From the NCBI RefSeq assembly GCF_000162875.1, contig NZ_GG700631.1:467277-531276 (forward strand): 64,000 nucleotides of DNA. Direction: 5' to 3'. The DNA is from Slackia exigua ATCC 700122 (GTDB lineage: Bacteria > Actinomycetota > Coriobacteriia > Coriobacteriales > Eggerthellaceae). Under the pieces are notes generated by a model. The model was not told where the DNA came from, did not search any database, and worked only from the letters and a program-made list of their open reading frames with translations. The position numbers and the translations under genes are program-made. Shown in pieces: positions 47,910-56,238 of this stretch (the first letter of the stretch is position 1; the number at the start of each line of letters is the position of its first letter).

Positions 47910-49102
47910 AACTTCGAGATCTTCTGCTGGAGACCTGGTCGGCCCTCACAGCCAACAAGGGCCGCAGCATGCTCACGATACTCGGCATCGTCATCGGCAT
48001 CGCGGCGGTCATCACCATGACCGCGCTCATCGGCGGCATCAAGCAGTCGCTCGTCAGCGAGCTGGGCCTCAACCAATCCCGCGCCGTGATGATCTATGCG
48101 AATGCCGGACGCACCGTCACGGTCGACGAGCTTGACAAGATCTCCCAAGGCATCGGGAAATACGAGTACCTTTCCGGAGCGCAGGGATCTTCTGCCCAGC
48201 TGACCTCGGGCAAGAAGCAGACCAGCACCACCGTTCTCGGCGTCGGGAAAGGCTTCGTCACCGCGAACGGCGGCAAAATCGTCAGCGGGCGCGACTTCAC
48301 CGATGAGGAATACGCCTCGGGAGCCATGGTCGCCCTGATCGAGAAGAACACGGCGAGCAAGATCTTCGGCGCCGACACGAATCCCGTCGGCAAGGCCATG
48401 AGCATCGGAAACGACCAGTATACGGTCGTCGGCGTCGTCGAGATGTCGGGGCTTTTGGGCGGTTCGTCGGGAGCGTGGGTTCCCTTCAACACCAGCGCCA
48501 CCCGTCTCACGGGCAACAACGGCGTGGACTCCATCGTCGGATACGCCAAAGAGGGCGAAGACATGGGCACGGTTCAGCAGGAGACCAAGAAATACCTGCA
48601 ATCCTATTTCAATCTGCCTCCCGATCGGGCTCAGGAAGAGATCTACGTCGAGACCATGGAATCCGTCCAGAACCAGCTCGATTCGATGCTCATGGCGTTT
48701 CAGATCATGATGACCATGGTCGCGAGCATATCGCTGCTCGTCGGCGGCATCGGCATCATGAACATGATGCTCACCAACGTGACCGAACGTATCCGCGAGA
48801 TCGGCCTGCGCAAGGCCCTGGGCGCCCGAAGCGCCGACATCACGAAGCAGTTCCTCATGGAATCGGTCGCGCTCTGCCTGTCGGGCGGCATCATAGGAAC
48901 CGTGTTCGGATATCTCGGCGCATGGGGTCTGGCGCAGGGCGCGGGACTGTTCCTGCCCGGCATGACCGTCACGCCGGCGTTCTCCGTCGCCACGGTCGTC
49001 ATCGTCGTGGCCATCTGCACCATCATCGGCATCGTCTTCGGCTACGGGCCGGCACGGCGCGCCGCCAAGCTCGACCCGGTCGAAAGCCTGCATTACCAGT
49101 AA
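47906..49102 (+). CDS. MacB/FtsX-family ABC transporter permease
   Basis: A 398-residue permease with the MacB layout: one N-terminal helix (SMLTILGIVIGIAAVITM), a large extracytoplasmic MacB_PCD domain (~45-270) and three C-terminal helices with the FtsX motif RIREIGLRKALGARSADI. The protein ends LDPVESLHYQ, typical of MacB. Translationally coupled to the ATPase gene. The operon is probably controlled from the region shared with dmsA. Confidence 0.92.
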
Positions 49103-49158
49103 GGGTCCATGCAGCGCCGCCCTGCAAGGCGAGCCGGCAAAACAGACATGGACACGCA

Positions 49159-49191
49159 GGGGGCGCGGCCCGAAACCCCGGCCGCGCCCCC
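49159..49191. terminator. GC-rich hairpin between convergent macB-like and LPXTG genes
   Basis: A perfect 12-bp GGGGGCGCGGCC/GGCCGCGCCCCC stem with a 9-base loop between two convergent genes. T tracts are poor on both sides, but position and stability support termination. Confidence 0.7.
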
Positions 49192-49236
49192 CTTGCATCT
49201 CCATCTCTGCATGCGATTCGCGCGAACGATACGCGC

Positions 49237-50874
49237 CTAGCTCATGCGCCGCCGCAGCAAGGCCCCTACGAGCAGAGCACCGGCCGCAACCCCTGCGGTA
49301 AGGAGCGCAAGGGGAAACACGGAATCGCCGGTTTGCGGCAAGATGCCGCTCGACTTCGCCTTGGTCGTGGACGCAAGTGCCTTCGGAGACGCCGGTTTCG
49401 GCGCCGGCATCGGTTTCTTGTCGTAGACGGCATAGACCGTCATATCGCCGTTGACCACGGTCGAGCCGTCGAACGCATCGCCCGTGCCGTCCTGCGCGGT
49501 GTTCCATCCTTTGAAGACGTATCCGTCCTTGGAGGGATTCGCGGGCATGGATTCGTCCGTCAGGGCGTCGCCGTCGATCGTCTTGCCTCGCTCGGCCTTG
49601 ACGGAGGCGTAGGTGTCGCCATCGTTCACGAAGGTCACGGTGCAAGGCTGAGAGGCATCGACCCTGAAGCTGTAGGTCATGAGATTGGGTTTGTCGGCCG
49701 GAGCGGCCGCGTCGCGGCCGGCATCGTTCTGCTTCGCGGCGAAGAGCATGGGGATGCGGGCATACCAATGCTTGTTATCGTATTGCGCGGACGTATCCTT
49801 GTTGATGATCGCATCGTTGCTCGAGGAGCTCACGACCTCGTGCGCACCGTATGCGTAGGCGACCACCGTGCTGTCCTGGTCGCGCGCCACCTGGTCGGTC
49901 ACCTTGAGACCGTCGATGCTCAAGGTCGCGGACTGCACGTTCTGAATGCGCGCATACAGATCCTTCAAGGGCTCGTATTCCCCGTGAGGCTTGAGGCGCG
50001 CCTTCACCACGAGCCTCTTGCCGCCCCTCTCTTGCGTGGCGCTCAAATCGAAACCGTCTACGCCCGTAAGCTTGTAGGCGGTCGAGTCGGTGGCTTCGAG
50101 GCCTTCGGGCAGATCGAGCACGAAAGCGAACGCGCCGTCCGAACTCGCAAGGCCGTTTTCGGGCAAGTCGTTGAGCATCGTGTAGTATGCCGGGAACTCC
50201 GAGTTGATGACCGCCAACAGAGCGGTGTTGCGCACCCGTTTGAACATATCGAGATCGAGCTTGAGGTCGAGATTCACGGTATCGCCCACCTCATGCTTCA
50301 CGACAGCGGTGCTTGATTCTCCACGTTCCTGGATATCGCCGCGGATGTTGTAGTCCGTCGAATCGACGGTCAGCACGTCCGTTTTGTAGTCGAAGCCATA
50401 GGGATTCCACTGCTTGCCGCCTTGCCAGTGGTTGAGCGCAGGATCGGCCGGCTCCTTATGGGGAAGGTCCATCGAATAGAGCGCCCAGTACTGCGCGATG
50501 GATTCTTTGAGATCATCTTCTGCCGCTTTGTCCGCAATGATGCCCGCATCGGGGAAACCGGGCATGTAGTACTCATGCGCGACGTCGTCCGACCACTTGA
50601 GCCTGCTGTTCTGGAAGTAATCGACAAGGTAGGCGGGCATGACGCGATGCAGGCCGGACTCATCGGTATACCAGCAGAGCTCTGCCCAGTAGTTGCCGTC
50701 GACCTGAGCCTTGTACTCATCGGGAATGGGCTCTTCGGCCTGTGCCGGCGCGGCGGCGATCGGCGAGAGCGCAAGCACGAACGCGACGGCGGCGCTTGCG
50801 AGCGCGCATGCGCCCAGCCATGAGCCATGCAAGGCGCACGCGGCATGTGCCTTATGCCCTGAACGTTGTTGCAT
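49237..50874 (-). CDS. Sortase-anchored (LPXTG) surface protein with InlB B-repeat-like domain
   Basis: A 545-residue secreted protein: signal peptide 1-46 (cleavage near AQA-EEP), a large unrecognised extracellular region (~47-405), then a Listeria-Bacteroides/InlB B-repeat-like domain (~410-487, VTFVNDGDTYASV to GYVFKGWNTAQDG). A Pro/Ala/Lys spacer leads to the sorting signal LPQTG (512-516), a hydrophobic helix and RRRMS. A housekeeping sortase would link it to peptidoglycan. Likely adhesion or surface binding; ligand unknown. The ATG 50874 has AAAGGGG four bases upstream, slightly close. Confidence 0.85.
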   Translation of the reverse strand: MQQRSGHKAHAACALHGSWLGACALASAAVAFVLALSPIAAAPAQAEEPIPDEYKAQVDGNYWAELCWYTDESGLHRVMPAYLVDYFQNSRLKWSDDVAHEYYMPGFPDAGIIADKAAEDDLKESIAQYWALYSMDLPHKEPADPALNHWQGGKQWNPYGFDYKTDVLTVDSTDYNIRGDIQERGESSTAVVKHEVGDTVNLDLKLDLDMFKRVRNTALLAVINSEFPAYYTMLNDLPENGLASSDGAFAFVLDLPEGLEATDSTAYKLTGVDGFDLSATQERGGKRLVVKARLKPHGEYEPLKDLYARIQNVQSATLSIDGLKVTDQVARDQDSTVVAYAYGAHEVVSSSSNDAIINKDTSAQYDNKHWYARIPMLFAAKQNDAGRDAAAPADKPNLMTYSFRVDASQPCTVTFVNDGDTYASVKAERGKTIDGDALTDESMPANPSKDGYVFKGWNTAQDGTGDAFDGSTVVNGDMTVYAVYDKKPMPAPKPASPKALASTTKAKSSGILPQTGDSVFPLALLTAGVAAGALLVGALLRRRMS

Positions 50875-50923
50875 GATGCCCCTTTCTTCGTTTCTGAAAT
50901 GTTTCGTATTCTCTCGTAAACAT

Positions 50924-51958
50924 TCAGAAAAGGCAACGATGAGGGTCTGCCGCGCCGTCCGACATGCCCATGCGGACATCAGGCGGAAGCTGCGCGACGA
51001 AGTCGCCATGATCGAGGCGTCCGAGCTCGATCATCGAAGGCATGCGATCGCGAGGACCCGCCGACATGCCCGCCTCGTCCAGAAAGACGACGAGCGCGCC
51101 TCCGTCCATGAGGACGACGCCCGCCTTTTCCGCATATTCCCGCGCATTCTTGGAGAAGCGGCCGGTCGTGACGAAATACATCAGGTCGGCGCGTTCCGAT
51201 TCGTTCGCGCCCACGAGCTTCTGAATGGCCGGCCGCCCGACGGACGACCGCTCCGGGTCGTAGCATTTGCACTCGACGATGCCCGTCTGGCCTGCACGGC
51301 CTATCCGCGCATCGAAGCCTCCGTCGTTCGTGCGCGCCGTGGTTTTCGCCTGCCATCCGTGCGCACGGAACGCTTCCGCCACCAGACGCTCGAAGCGATG
51401 CGGTTCATCGACGAAGCGATCGTGCACGGCCTGCGCGCTGAGGCGGATGTGCGAATCCTCCCACGCGTCGCGCCCGCGCATCGCCTTATCGATCTCCAAC
51501 CGGTGCTGCGCAACCTCGTGCCCATCGGCGCGCAGCGCCCAGGCGACGGCATAGACGTCCTCCGCGCCGCGAACATCCGGCGTCTTCTCGCTCGAGATGC
51601 GCCAGTCGTCGATATCGACGAAACTCGGTGCAGAGACGAGCCGATTGCCCGCATACCGCCGATCGCGGGCACCATCCTTGTTCGCCTGTTCCCAATACGG
51701 GACATGAAGCGTCATCTTGCCTGGGCGGACGAGCATGCCCGGACGGACGTCGATCTTGCAGGGTTCGAGAAGACGGGCATCAAGATGATACAGCGCGGCA
51801 AACCGCGCCATGAGAGCCTTCTGCCTGCGCAAATACGCACGACGGCGAAGTCTGGCCATGACGAAGGCAGCACCCGCGATGATAAGAACGACGCCCGCAA
51901 TGATAAGAATGCCCGCAAGCATGACTGGAATAAACGCGATGAAAGAATCCACCCGCAT
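50924..51958 (-). CDS. Membrane-anchored Mrr-like restriction endonuclease family protein
   Basis: A 344-residue protein: one N-terminal helix (FIAFIPVMLAGILIIAGVVL, ~5-34), a basic stop-transfer segment, a central region (~50-205) of unknown fold and a C-terminal Mrr-type PD-(D/E)xK nuclease domain. That domain shows FERLVAEAFRAHGW, the acidic residue in DGGFDARI, the ECK catalytic motif in GIVECKCYD, and a downstream Gln (AIQKLVGA). It could cut modified or foreign DNA at the membrane, or act in DNA quality control. No methylase or helicase partner is adjacent. The ribosome site is weak. It lies 58 bp downstream of the glnA-linked regulator. Confidence 0.8.
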   Translation of the reverse strand: MRVDSFIAFIPVMLAGILIIAGVVLIIAGAAFVMARLRRRAYLRRQKALMARFAALYHLDARLLEPCKIDVRPGMLVRPGKMTLHVPYWEQANKDGARDRRYAGNRLVSAPSFVDIDDWRISSEKTPDVRGAEDVYAVAWALRADGHEVAQHRLEIDKAMRGRDAWEDSHIRLSAQAVHDRFVDEPHRFERLVAEAFRAHGWQAKTTARTNDGGFDARIGRAGQTGIVECKCYDPERSSVGRPAIQKLVGANESERADLMYFVTTGRFSKNAREYAEKAGVVLMDGGALVVFLDEAGMSAGPRDRMPSMIELGRLDHGDFVAQLPPDVRMGMSDGAADPHRCLF

Positions 51959-52016
51959 AGCTCTTTCTGAAATCCGATGCGTCCGACGACCCGAGGGGAA
52001 GCCGGTCGCATCGCCG

Positions 52017-52700
52017 CTAGTTCGACCAGAGGTATCCGGCGCCGCGGACGGTTTCGATGCGCTGCGCCACCTCAGGGCCGAGCTTCGCGCGCAGACGTCT
52101 GACATGCACGTCCACCGTGCGCGACCCGCCGTAGTAATCGAAGCCCCAGACCTGGCTCAGCAACACCTCGCGCGAATAGATGCGATCCGGATGCGTAACC
52201 AGGAACGACAGCAGCTCGTATTCCATGTACGTGAGATCGATCGGATCGTCGCCCACCTTCACCTGATAGGTGGCGAGATTGATGCTCATAGGGCCGATCT
52301 GCAGGAAATCGGCGTCCGACGTGGCTTCGCCCGGCCACAGCAATCTGCGGCACCGGAGCTTCAGCTCTTCGTCCGACGCCCCTTCGCACGCGAAATCGAA
52401 GGGCATGCGCACGGGAAACGAGGTATCGGGCAATGCCGTGCCGTTCACGAGAGCGAGCAACGCCGACCGCCCTGCCCCATCCCGCAACGATTCCTCGAGC
52501 GCGGCGAAATCGACCGGCGTCGACGTGGCGTCGACCACGAACAGGTCGATTCCCGATCCGAGGCCCCGATGCGCGGCAAGCGCGTCGGAAAGCGGGACTT
52601 TCAACACGCTGACCTCGGCATCCATATGAGCGAACAGATCGCGGACGCGCGACGGCGCAAGCGCTTCGCCGCATGAGACGGCTATCGTCTTCCTATGCAT
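52017..52700 (-). CDS. Winged-helix regulator with atypical receiver domain, GlnR-like
   Basis: A 227-residue OmpR-type protein. The C-terminal winged helix is clear (YMEYELLSFLVTHPDRIYSR, SRTVDVHVRRLRAKLG, VRGAGYLW). The N-terminal receiver is atypical: the usual acid pair after beta1 is replaced (TIAVSCGEA), though D57 in LFVVDATS sits where the phospho-acceptor would be. This pattern and its place 12 bp after glnA recall GlnR of Streptomyces and mycobacteria, an orphan nitrogen regulator. No kinase gene is adjacent. It may autoregulate the glnN-murT-gatD-glnA operon. Confidence 0.85.
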   Translation of the reverse strand: MHRKTIAVSCGEALAPSRVRDLFAHMDAEVSVLKVPLSDALAAHRGLGSGIDLFVVDATSTPVDFAALEESLRDGAGRSALLALVNGTALPDTSFPVRMPFDFACEGASDEELKLRCRRLLWPGEATSDADFLQIGPMSINLATYQVKVGDDPIDLTYMEYELLSFLVTHPDRIYSREVLLSQVWGFDYYGGSRTVDVHVRRLRAKLGPEVAQRIETVRGAGYLWSN

Positions 52701-52712
52701 GCGTCCGCCTCC

Positions 52713-54047
52713 TCACAGCTTCGACAGATACCGGTCGATTTCCCATCGCGACACCTGGCTTCGGTATTCCTCCCATTCGGCGCGCTTGGTGGCAACCAGG
52801 TAATCATGCACGTAATCGCCGAGGATGTCACGCATGAGGTCGGACGCCTCGAATGCATCGACGGCACGGGAAAGGTCGGTCGGCAGAGGATCGATGCCGA
52901 GCGCGGCACGCTGCGCAGGCGTCATCGAGAACAGATCGCTTTCGACGGGTGCCGGCAGCGGAAGCTCTTCTTCGATGCCTTTGAGCCCCGCACCGAACGT
53001 GACGGCCAGCGTCAGATACGGGTTGGCGGCGGAATCGGCGTTGCGCAGCTGGATGCGTGCGGAGATTTCCTTGCTCGGCTTGAAGCGCGGGATGCGCACG
53101 ATGGTGGAACGGTTGCGATTGCCCCAGGAAATATGCGTCGGTGCGTCGAATCCCGTGACGAGCCGCTTATACGAATTCACGTACTGATTCGTGACCAGCA
53201 TGAATTCGGGAGCGTACTTCAGAATGCCCGCGATGTAGCGCTTCGCGAGCGTGGAAAGCCCGTAGCCGTCGGGGTCGTTCGCATCGTAGAAGGCGTTGCC
53301 GTCTTCGGTCAGAAGCGACTCGTGCACGAACATCGCGCTGCCCGAGACGCCGGTCAAGGGCTTGGGCATGAACGAGGCGTGCACGCCATGGGCGCTTGCG
53401 ATCTCCTTCACCACCAGACGCGCGGTCATGACCGCGTCGGCCGCGGAAAGCGCATCGGAGAAGCCGAGATCGATCTCGTGCTGCGACGGCGCGTCCTCAT
53501 GCAAGGACGCCTGGACGGGAACGCCCATCTGCTCAAGCGTCAGAATGGTTTCCCGACGCAGGTCGGAAGCGTTGTCAAGCGGCGTCAGATCGAAATAGCC
53601 GCCGCAATCGATGGGCTCGGGAGCGGCCGCATCTTTGAAATAGAAGTACTCGAGCTCGGTGCCCGCATTCAGGATCAGGCCCTTCTCGGCGCCGCGCTTG
53701 AGCACGTTCATGAGGATATGGCGCGAATCGCCGATCGAAGGGACGCCCTCCGGCGTGCGGATATCGCAGAACATCCTGGCCACGCCCTTGTCTTGAGGAC
53801 GCCACGGAAGCACTTGGAATGTAGACGGGTCAGGAAAGACGAGCATGTCGGACTTCTGGTCTTCGCGCTTGACGCCGTCGATCGCCGATCCGTCGAACCC
53901 GATGCCTTCGACCAGGGCCTCTTCCACAGCCGAAGGCGTGATGGCGAAGCTTTTCAGATTGCCGAGCAGATCGGTGAACCACAGTCGGATGAAGCGGATG
54001 TCCCGCTCTTCGATCTGCTTGTTGACGTAGCGTATGGTGTCGATCAT
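52713..54047 (-). CDS. glnA: Glutamine synthetase, type I
   Basis: A 444-residue GSI of the short (alpha-like) class. Active-site blocks are NAGTELEYFYF, QHEIDLGF, HASFMPKPLTGVSGSAMFVH, NRSTIVRIPRF and RNADSAANPYLTLA. The conventional HQS after the flexible loop reads HES. The adenylylation-loop insert of GSI-beta enzymes is not seen, so control is probably transcriptional or by feedback. It makes glutamine from glutamate, ammonia and ATP. It overlaps gatD (ATGA). A second synthetase (type III) opens the same operon. Confidence 0.92.
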   Translation of the reverse strand: MIDTIRYVNKQIEERDIRFIRLWFTDLLGNLKSFAITPSAVEEALVEGIGFDGSAIDGVKREDQKSDMLVFPDPSTFQVLPWRPQDKGVARMFCDIRTPEGVPSIGDSRHILMNVLKRGAEKGLILNAGTELEYFYFKDAAAPEPIDCGGYFDLTPLDNASDLRRETILTLEQMGVPVQASLHEDAPSQHEIDLGFSDALSAADAVMTARLVVKEIASAHGVHASFMPKPLTGVSGSAMFVHESLLTEDGNAFYDANDPDGYGLSTLAKRYIAGILKYAPEFMLVTNQYVNSYKRLVTGFDAPTHISWGNRNRSTIVRIPRFKPSKEISARIQLRNADSAANPYLTLAVTFGAGLKGIEEELPLPAPVESDLFSMTPAQRAALGIDPLPTDLSRAVDAFEASDLMRDILGDYVHDYLVATKRAEWEEYRSQVSRWEIDRYLSKL

Positions 54048-54823
54048 GCGTCGGTCCTTTCAACGATGCCGAGACGGCGCGCCATCACGCGGTTCGCTTC
54101 GAGTTCGACCGCGTCGTCGAGCGAGGCGAGTTCGACCGCGTCGCCGCGCCGCTCGAACGCCTGCTTCAATAGATAGTCTGCCACCTGCGGATTCTTAGGC
54201 AGAAGCGGGCCGTGCAGATAGGTTCCGATCAGATTTCCCTGGTGAACGCCCTCGAAGCCGTCTTCGCCGTTGTTGCCGAACGCAGAACCGAGAACGCGGC
54301 CGAGCGGACGTGCGCCCGAACCCAGCGCGGTGCGTCCGCCATGGTTCTCGAACCCGATGATGGGCATCGGGCAGATGTCGCTCTGAATAGCCGCGTTGCC
54401 GATCAGGCGTCCCTCGCCGCGCACCGTTTCCATATCGACGATGCCCAGGCCCTCGACGGCGGTATCGCCCATGACATAGCTATGGCCGAGGAACTGGTAT
54501 CCTCCGCACACGGCGAGCAGGACGCCTCCGTCGGCCACATAGGATGCCAGCTCGCGACGCGCTTTGACGATCGCATCCTTCACGATCAGCTGCTCGCGGT
54601 CGGCGCCCCCGCCGAAGAAGACGATGTCGGCCTGGGCGAAATCGGGCATCTGCCCGGCATCGACGTCGCGCATCGTGACCTGCCGCACGAGAACGGGAAG
54701 CCCCCGCCATGCAAGGCGCCGCTCAAGCGCGATGACGTTGCCGCCGTCGCCGTACAGGTTCAGAAGCTCGGGAAACATATGCAGGATGACGAGCGGCCCG
54801 GCCGCACGCGGTGAAGGCGCCAT
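54044..54823 (-). CDS. gatD: Lipid II isoglutaminyl synthase, glutamine amidotransferase subunit GatD
   Basis: A 259-residue class I glutaminase (CobB/CobQ-like). The nucleophile is C106 in LLAVCGGYQFLG; the catalytic His is in GTYLHGPLLPKNP. GatD releases ammonia from glutamine and passes it to MurT to amidate D-Glu of lipid II. The gene starts one base after the murT stop. ATG 54823 has GGGGAG eight bases upstream. The length matches the family (~245-260). Confidence 0.93.
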   Translation of the reverse strand: MAPSPRAAGPLVILHMFPELLNLYGDGGNVIALERRLAWRGLPVLVRQVTMRDVDAGQMPDFAQADIVFFGGGADREQLIVKDAIVKARRELASYVADGGVLLAVCGGYQFLGHSYVMGDTAVEGLGIVDMETVRGEGRLIGNAAIQSDICPMPIIGFENHGGRTALGSGARPLGRVLGSAFGNNGEDGFEGVHQGNLIGTYLHGPLLPKNPQVADYLLKQAFERRGDAVELASLDDAVELEANRVMARRLGIVERTDA

Positions 54824-54824
54824 G

Positions 54825-56228
54825 CTATCGCTCCCCTTCCGCATCGGCCGAGACGGCCGGCACCCCGCCGGCCAACGCGGCAACCGCGCCAGGATCGGCG
54901 GCGATCGCATCGATCTGGCGGCGCACCTCGGGAAGCGCCGTGTAGTTCGCGATGACGTAGACCTTCCCGTCTTCGGGAGACGTCGCATTGAGCACATCCC
55001 GCACGTCGGAGACCACGCGCGCATCTATGCCCGCGTACTTCAGGCGCACCTGCATGTCGTGCGCGCGCGAACCGCCGACGAACGCCTTCAGCCCTTCGAT
55101 CTTCGACCAACGTTCGAAGTCGATGTCGAAGAACCAGGAGACGTCGCGGCCGTCGGGGTCGTTGTCGTTGACGAACAGGGCGAGCACGCGCCCTCTCTCG
55201 GTGAGCACGATGCCGATGTTCTGGTTGAACCCGGTCGGATTCTTCGCGAGGTTCGTCATGACCGCACGGTTCCCCAGCTCGTACGTCTGAAGACGTCCGT
55301 TTTCCGGATGATAGGCGCTCACGGCGCGCTGGAAGCCTTCGAAGGACACCAGGCCGGAGAGCATGGAGACGGCATAGGCCGCAAGCACGTTGTAGAGCAT
55401 GTAGGTGCCCGTCTGCCCCGTGCGCACCTGGCATCCGTCGATGTCGAACACCAGCTCGCCGGCGTCAAGACGTACGTTCTTCGCCTCGAAACGCAGGTCG
55501 GGACGCTTCCACCCGCACTGCGGGCAGCGATACGAGCCGAGCTGGCCGTAGTGGATGTAATCGTAATCGAGCTGCGCCCCGCATGACTGGCAGAAGCGGC
55601 TTTCGCTGATGCGGTCGGCCGCAAGCCCGAGGTCGCTCGATATGCCGAACGCGACCTTGGGATTGCCGATGCGCTCGGCGATGCCGGCGCAGAGCGGGTC
55701 ATCGCCGTTGTAGACGAACGCGGTTTCAGGGCTGGACGCAAGCGCGCCTGCGACGACGTCTTGGATATGGTCGATCTCGCCGAATCGATCGAGCTGGTCG
55801 CGAAAGAGATTGAGCAGCAGGAAGAACCTCGGACGCGCCTTCGGGACGACGAAGCGCGTGTACATCTCGTCGCACTCGAAGGTGGCGATGGGCACGTCGC
55901 TTTCAGCCGCCGCGCCGACGCGCACAGGCTTGACGAGCATCGACGTGACGACGCCCGATTCGAGGTTGTTTCCTTCGCGGTTGCAGCGCAGAGGACGTCC
56001 GCTCGTAGCCAGGCAGTCGGCGATCAGGTTGTTCGTCGTCGTCTTGCCGTTCGTTCCGGCGACCACCGATACGACCTCGGTCGATTCCGTCAAACCCGCA
56101 AGCACGTCGCGGTCGAGCCGAAGCGCGATGCTGCCGGGAATGTTGCCGGCGGCACGATGCATGAAGGTCAGGCCGGCCCAGCGGGCCGACCTTCCCATGA
56201 ACGCGGCGAAGGAGGAGCGTAAACGCAT
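54825..56228 (-). CDS. murT: Lipid II isoglutaminyl synthase, Mur ligase-like subunit MurT
   Basis: A 467-residue Mur-ligase homologue: ATP loop VVAGTNGKTTTNN, a four-cysteine zinc ribbon inserted in the central domain (CQSCG and CPQCG) and the C-terminal DUF1727 domain (NLAKNPTGFNQNIG), which identifies MurT rather than MurC-F. It activates the alpha-carboxyl of D-Glu in lipid II for amidation with GatD ammonia. That raises cross-linking and affects lysozyme and beta-lactam sensitivity. It follows glnN by 10 bp. Confidence 0.94.
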   Translation of the reverse strand: MRLRSSFAAFMGRSARWAGLTFMHRAAGNIPGSIALRLDRDVLAGLTESTEVVSVVAGTNGKTTTNNLIADCLATSGRPLRCNREGNNLESGVVTSMLVKPVRVGAAAESDVPIATFECDEMYTRFVVPKARPRFFLLLNLFRDQLDRFGEIDHIQDVVAGALASSPETAFVYNGDDPLCAGIAERIGNPKVAFGISSDLGLAADRISESRFCQSCGAQLDYDYIHYGQLGSYRCPQCGWKRPDLRFEAKNVRLDAGELVFDIDGCQVRTGQTGTYMLYNVLAAYAVSMLSGLVSFEGFQRAVSAYHPENGRLQTYELGNRAVMTNLAKNPTGFNQNIGIVLTERGRVLALFVNDNDPDGRDVSWFFDIDFERWSKIEGLKAFVGGSRAHDMQVRLKYAGIDARVVSDVRDVLNATSPEDGKVYVIANYTALPEVRRQIDAIAADPGAVAALAGGVPAVSADAEGER

Positions 56229-56238
56229 GAGGCTCCTT

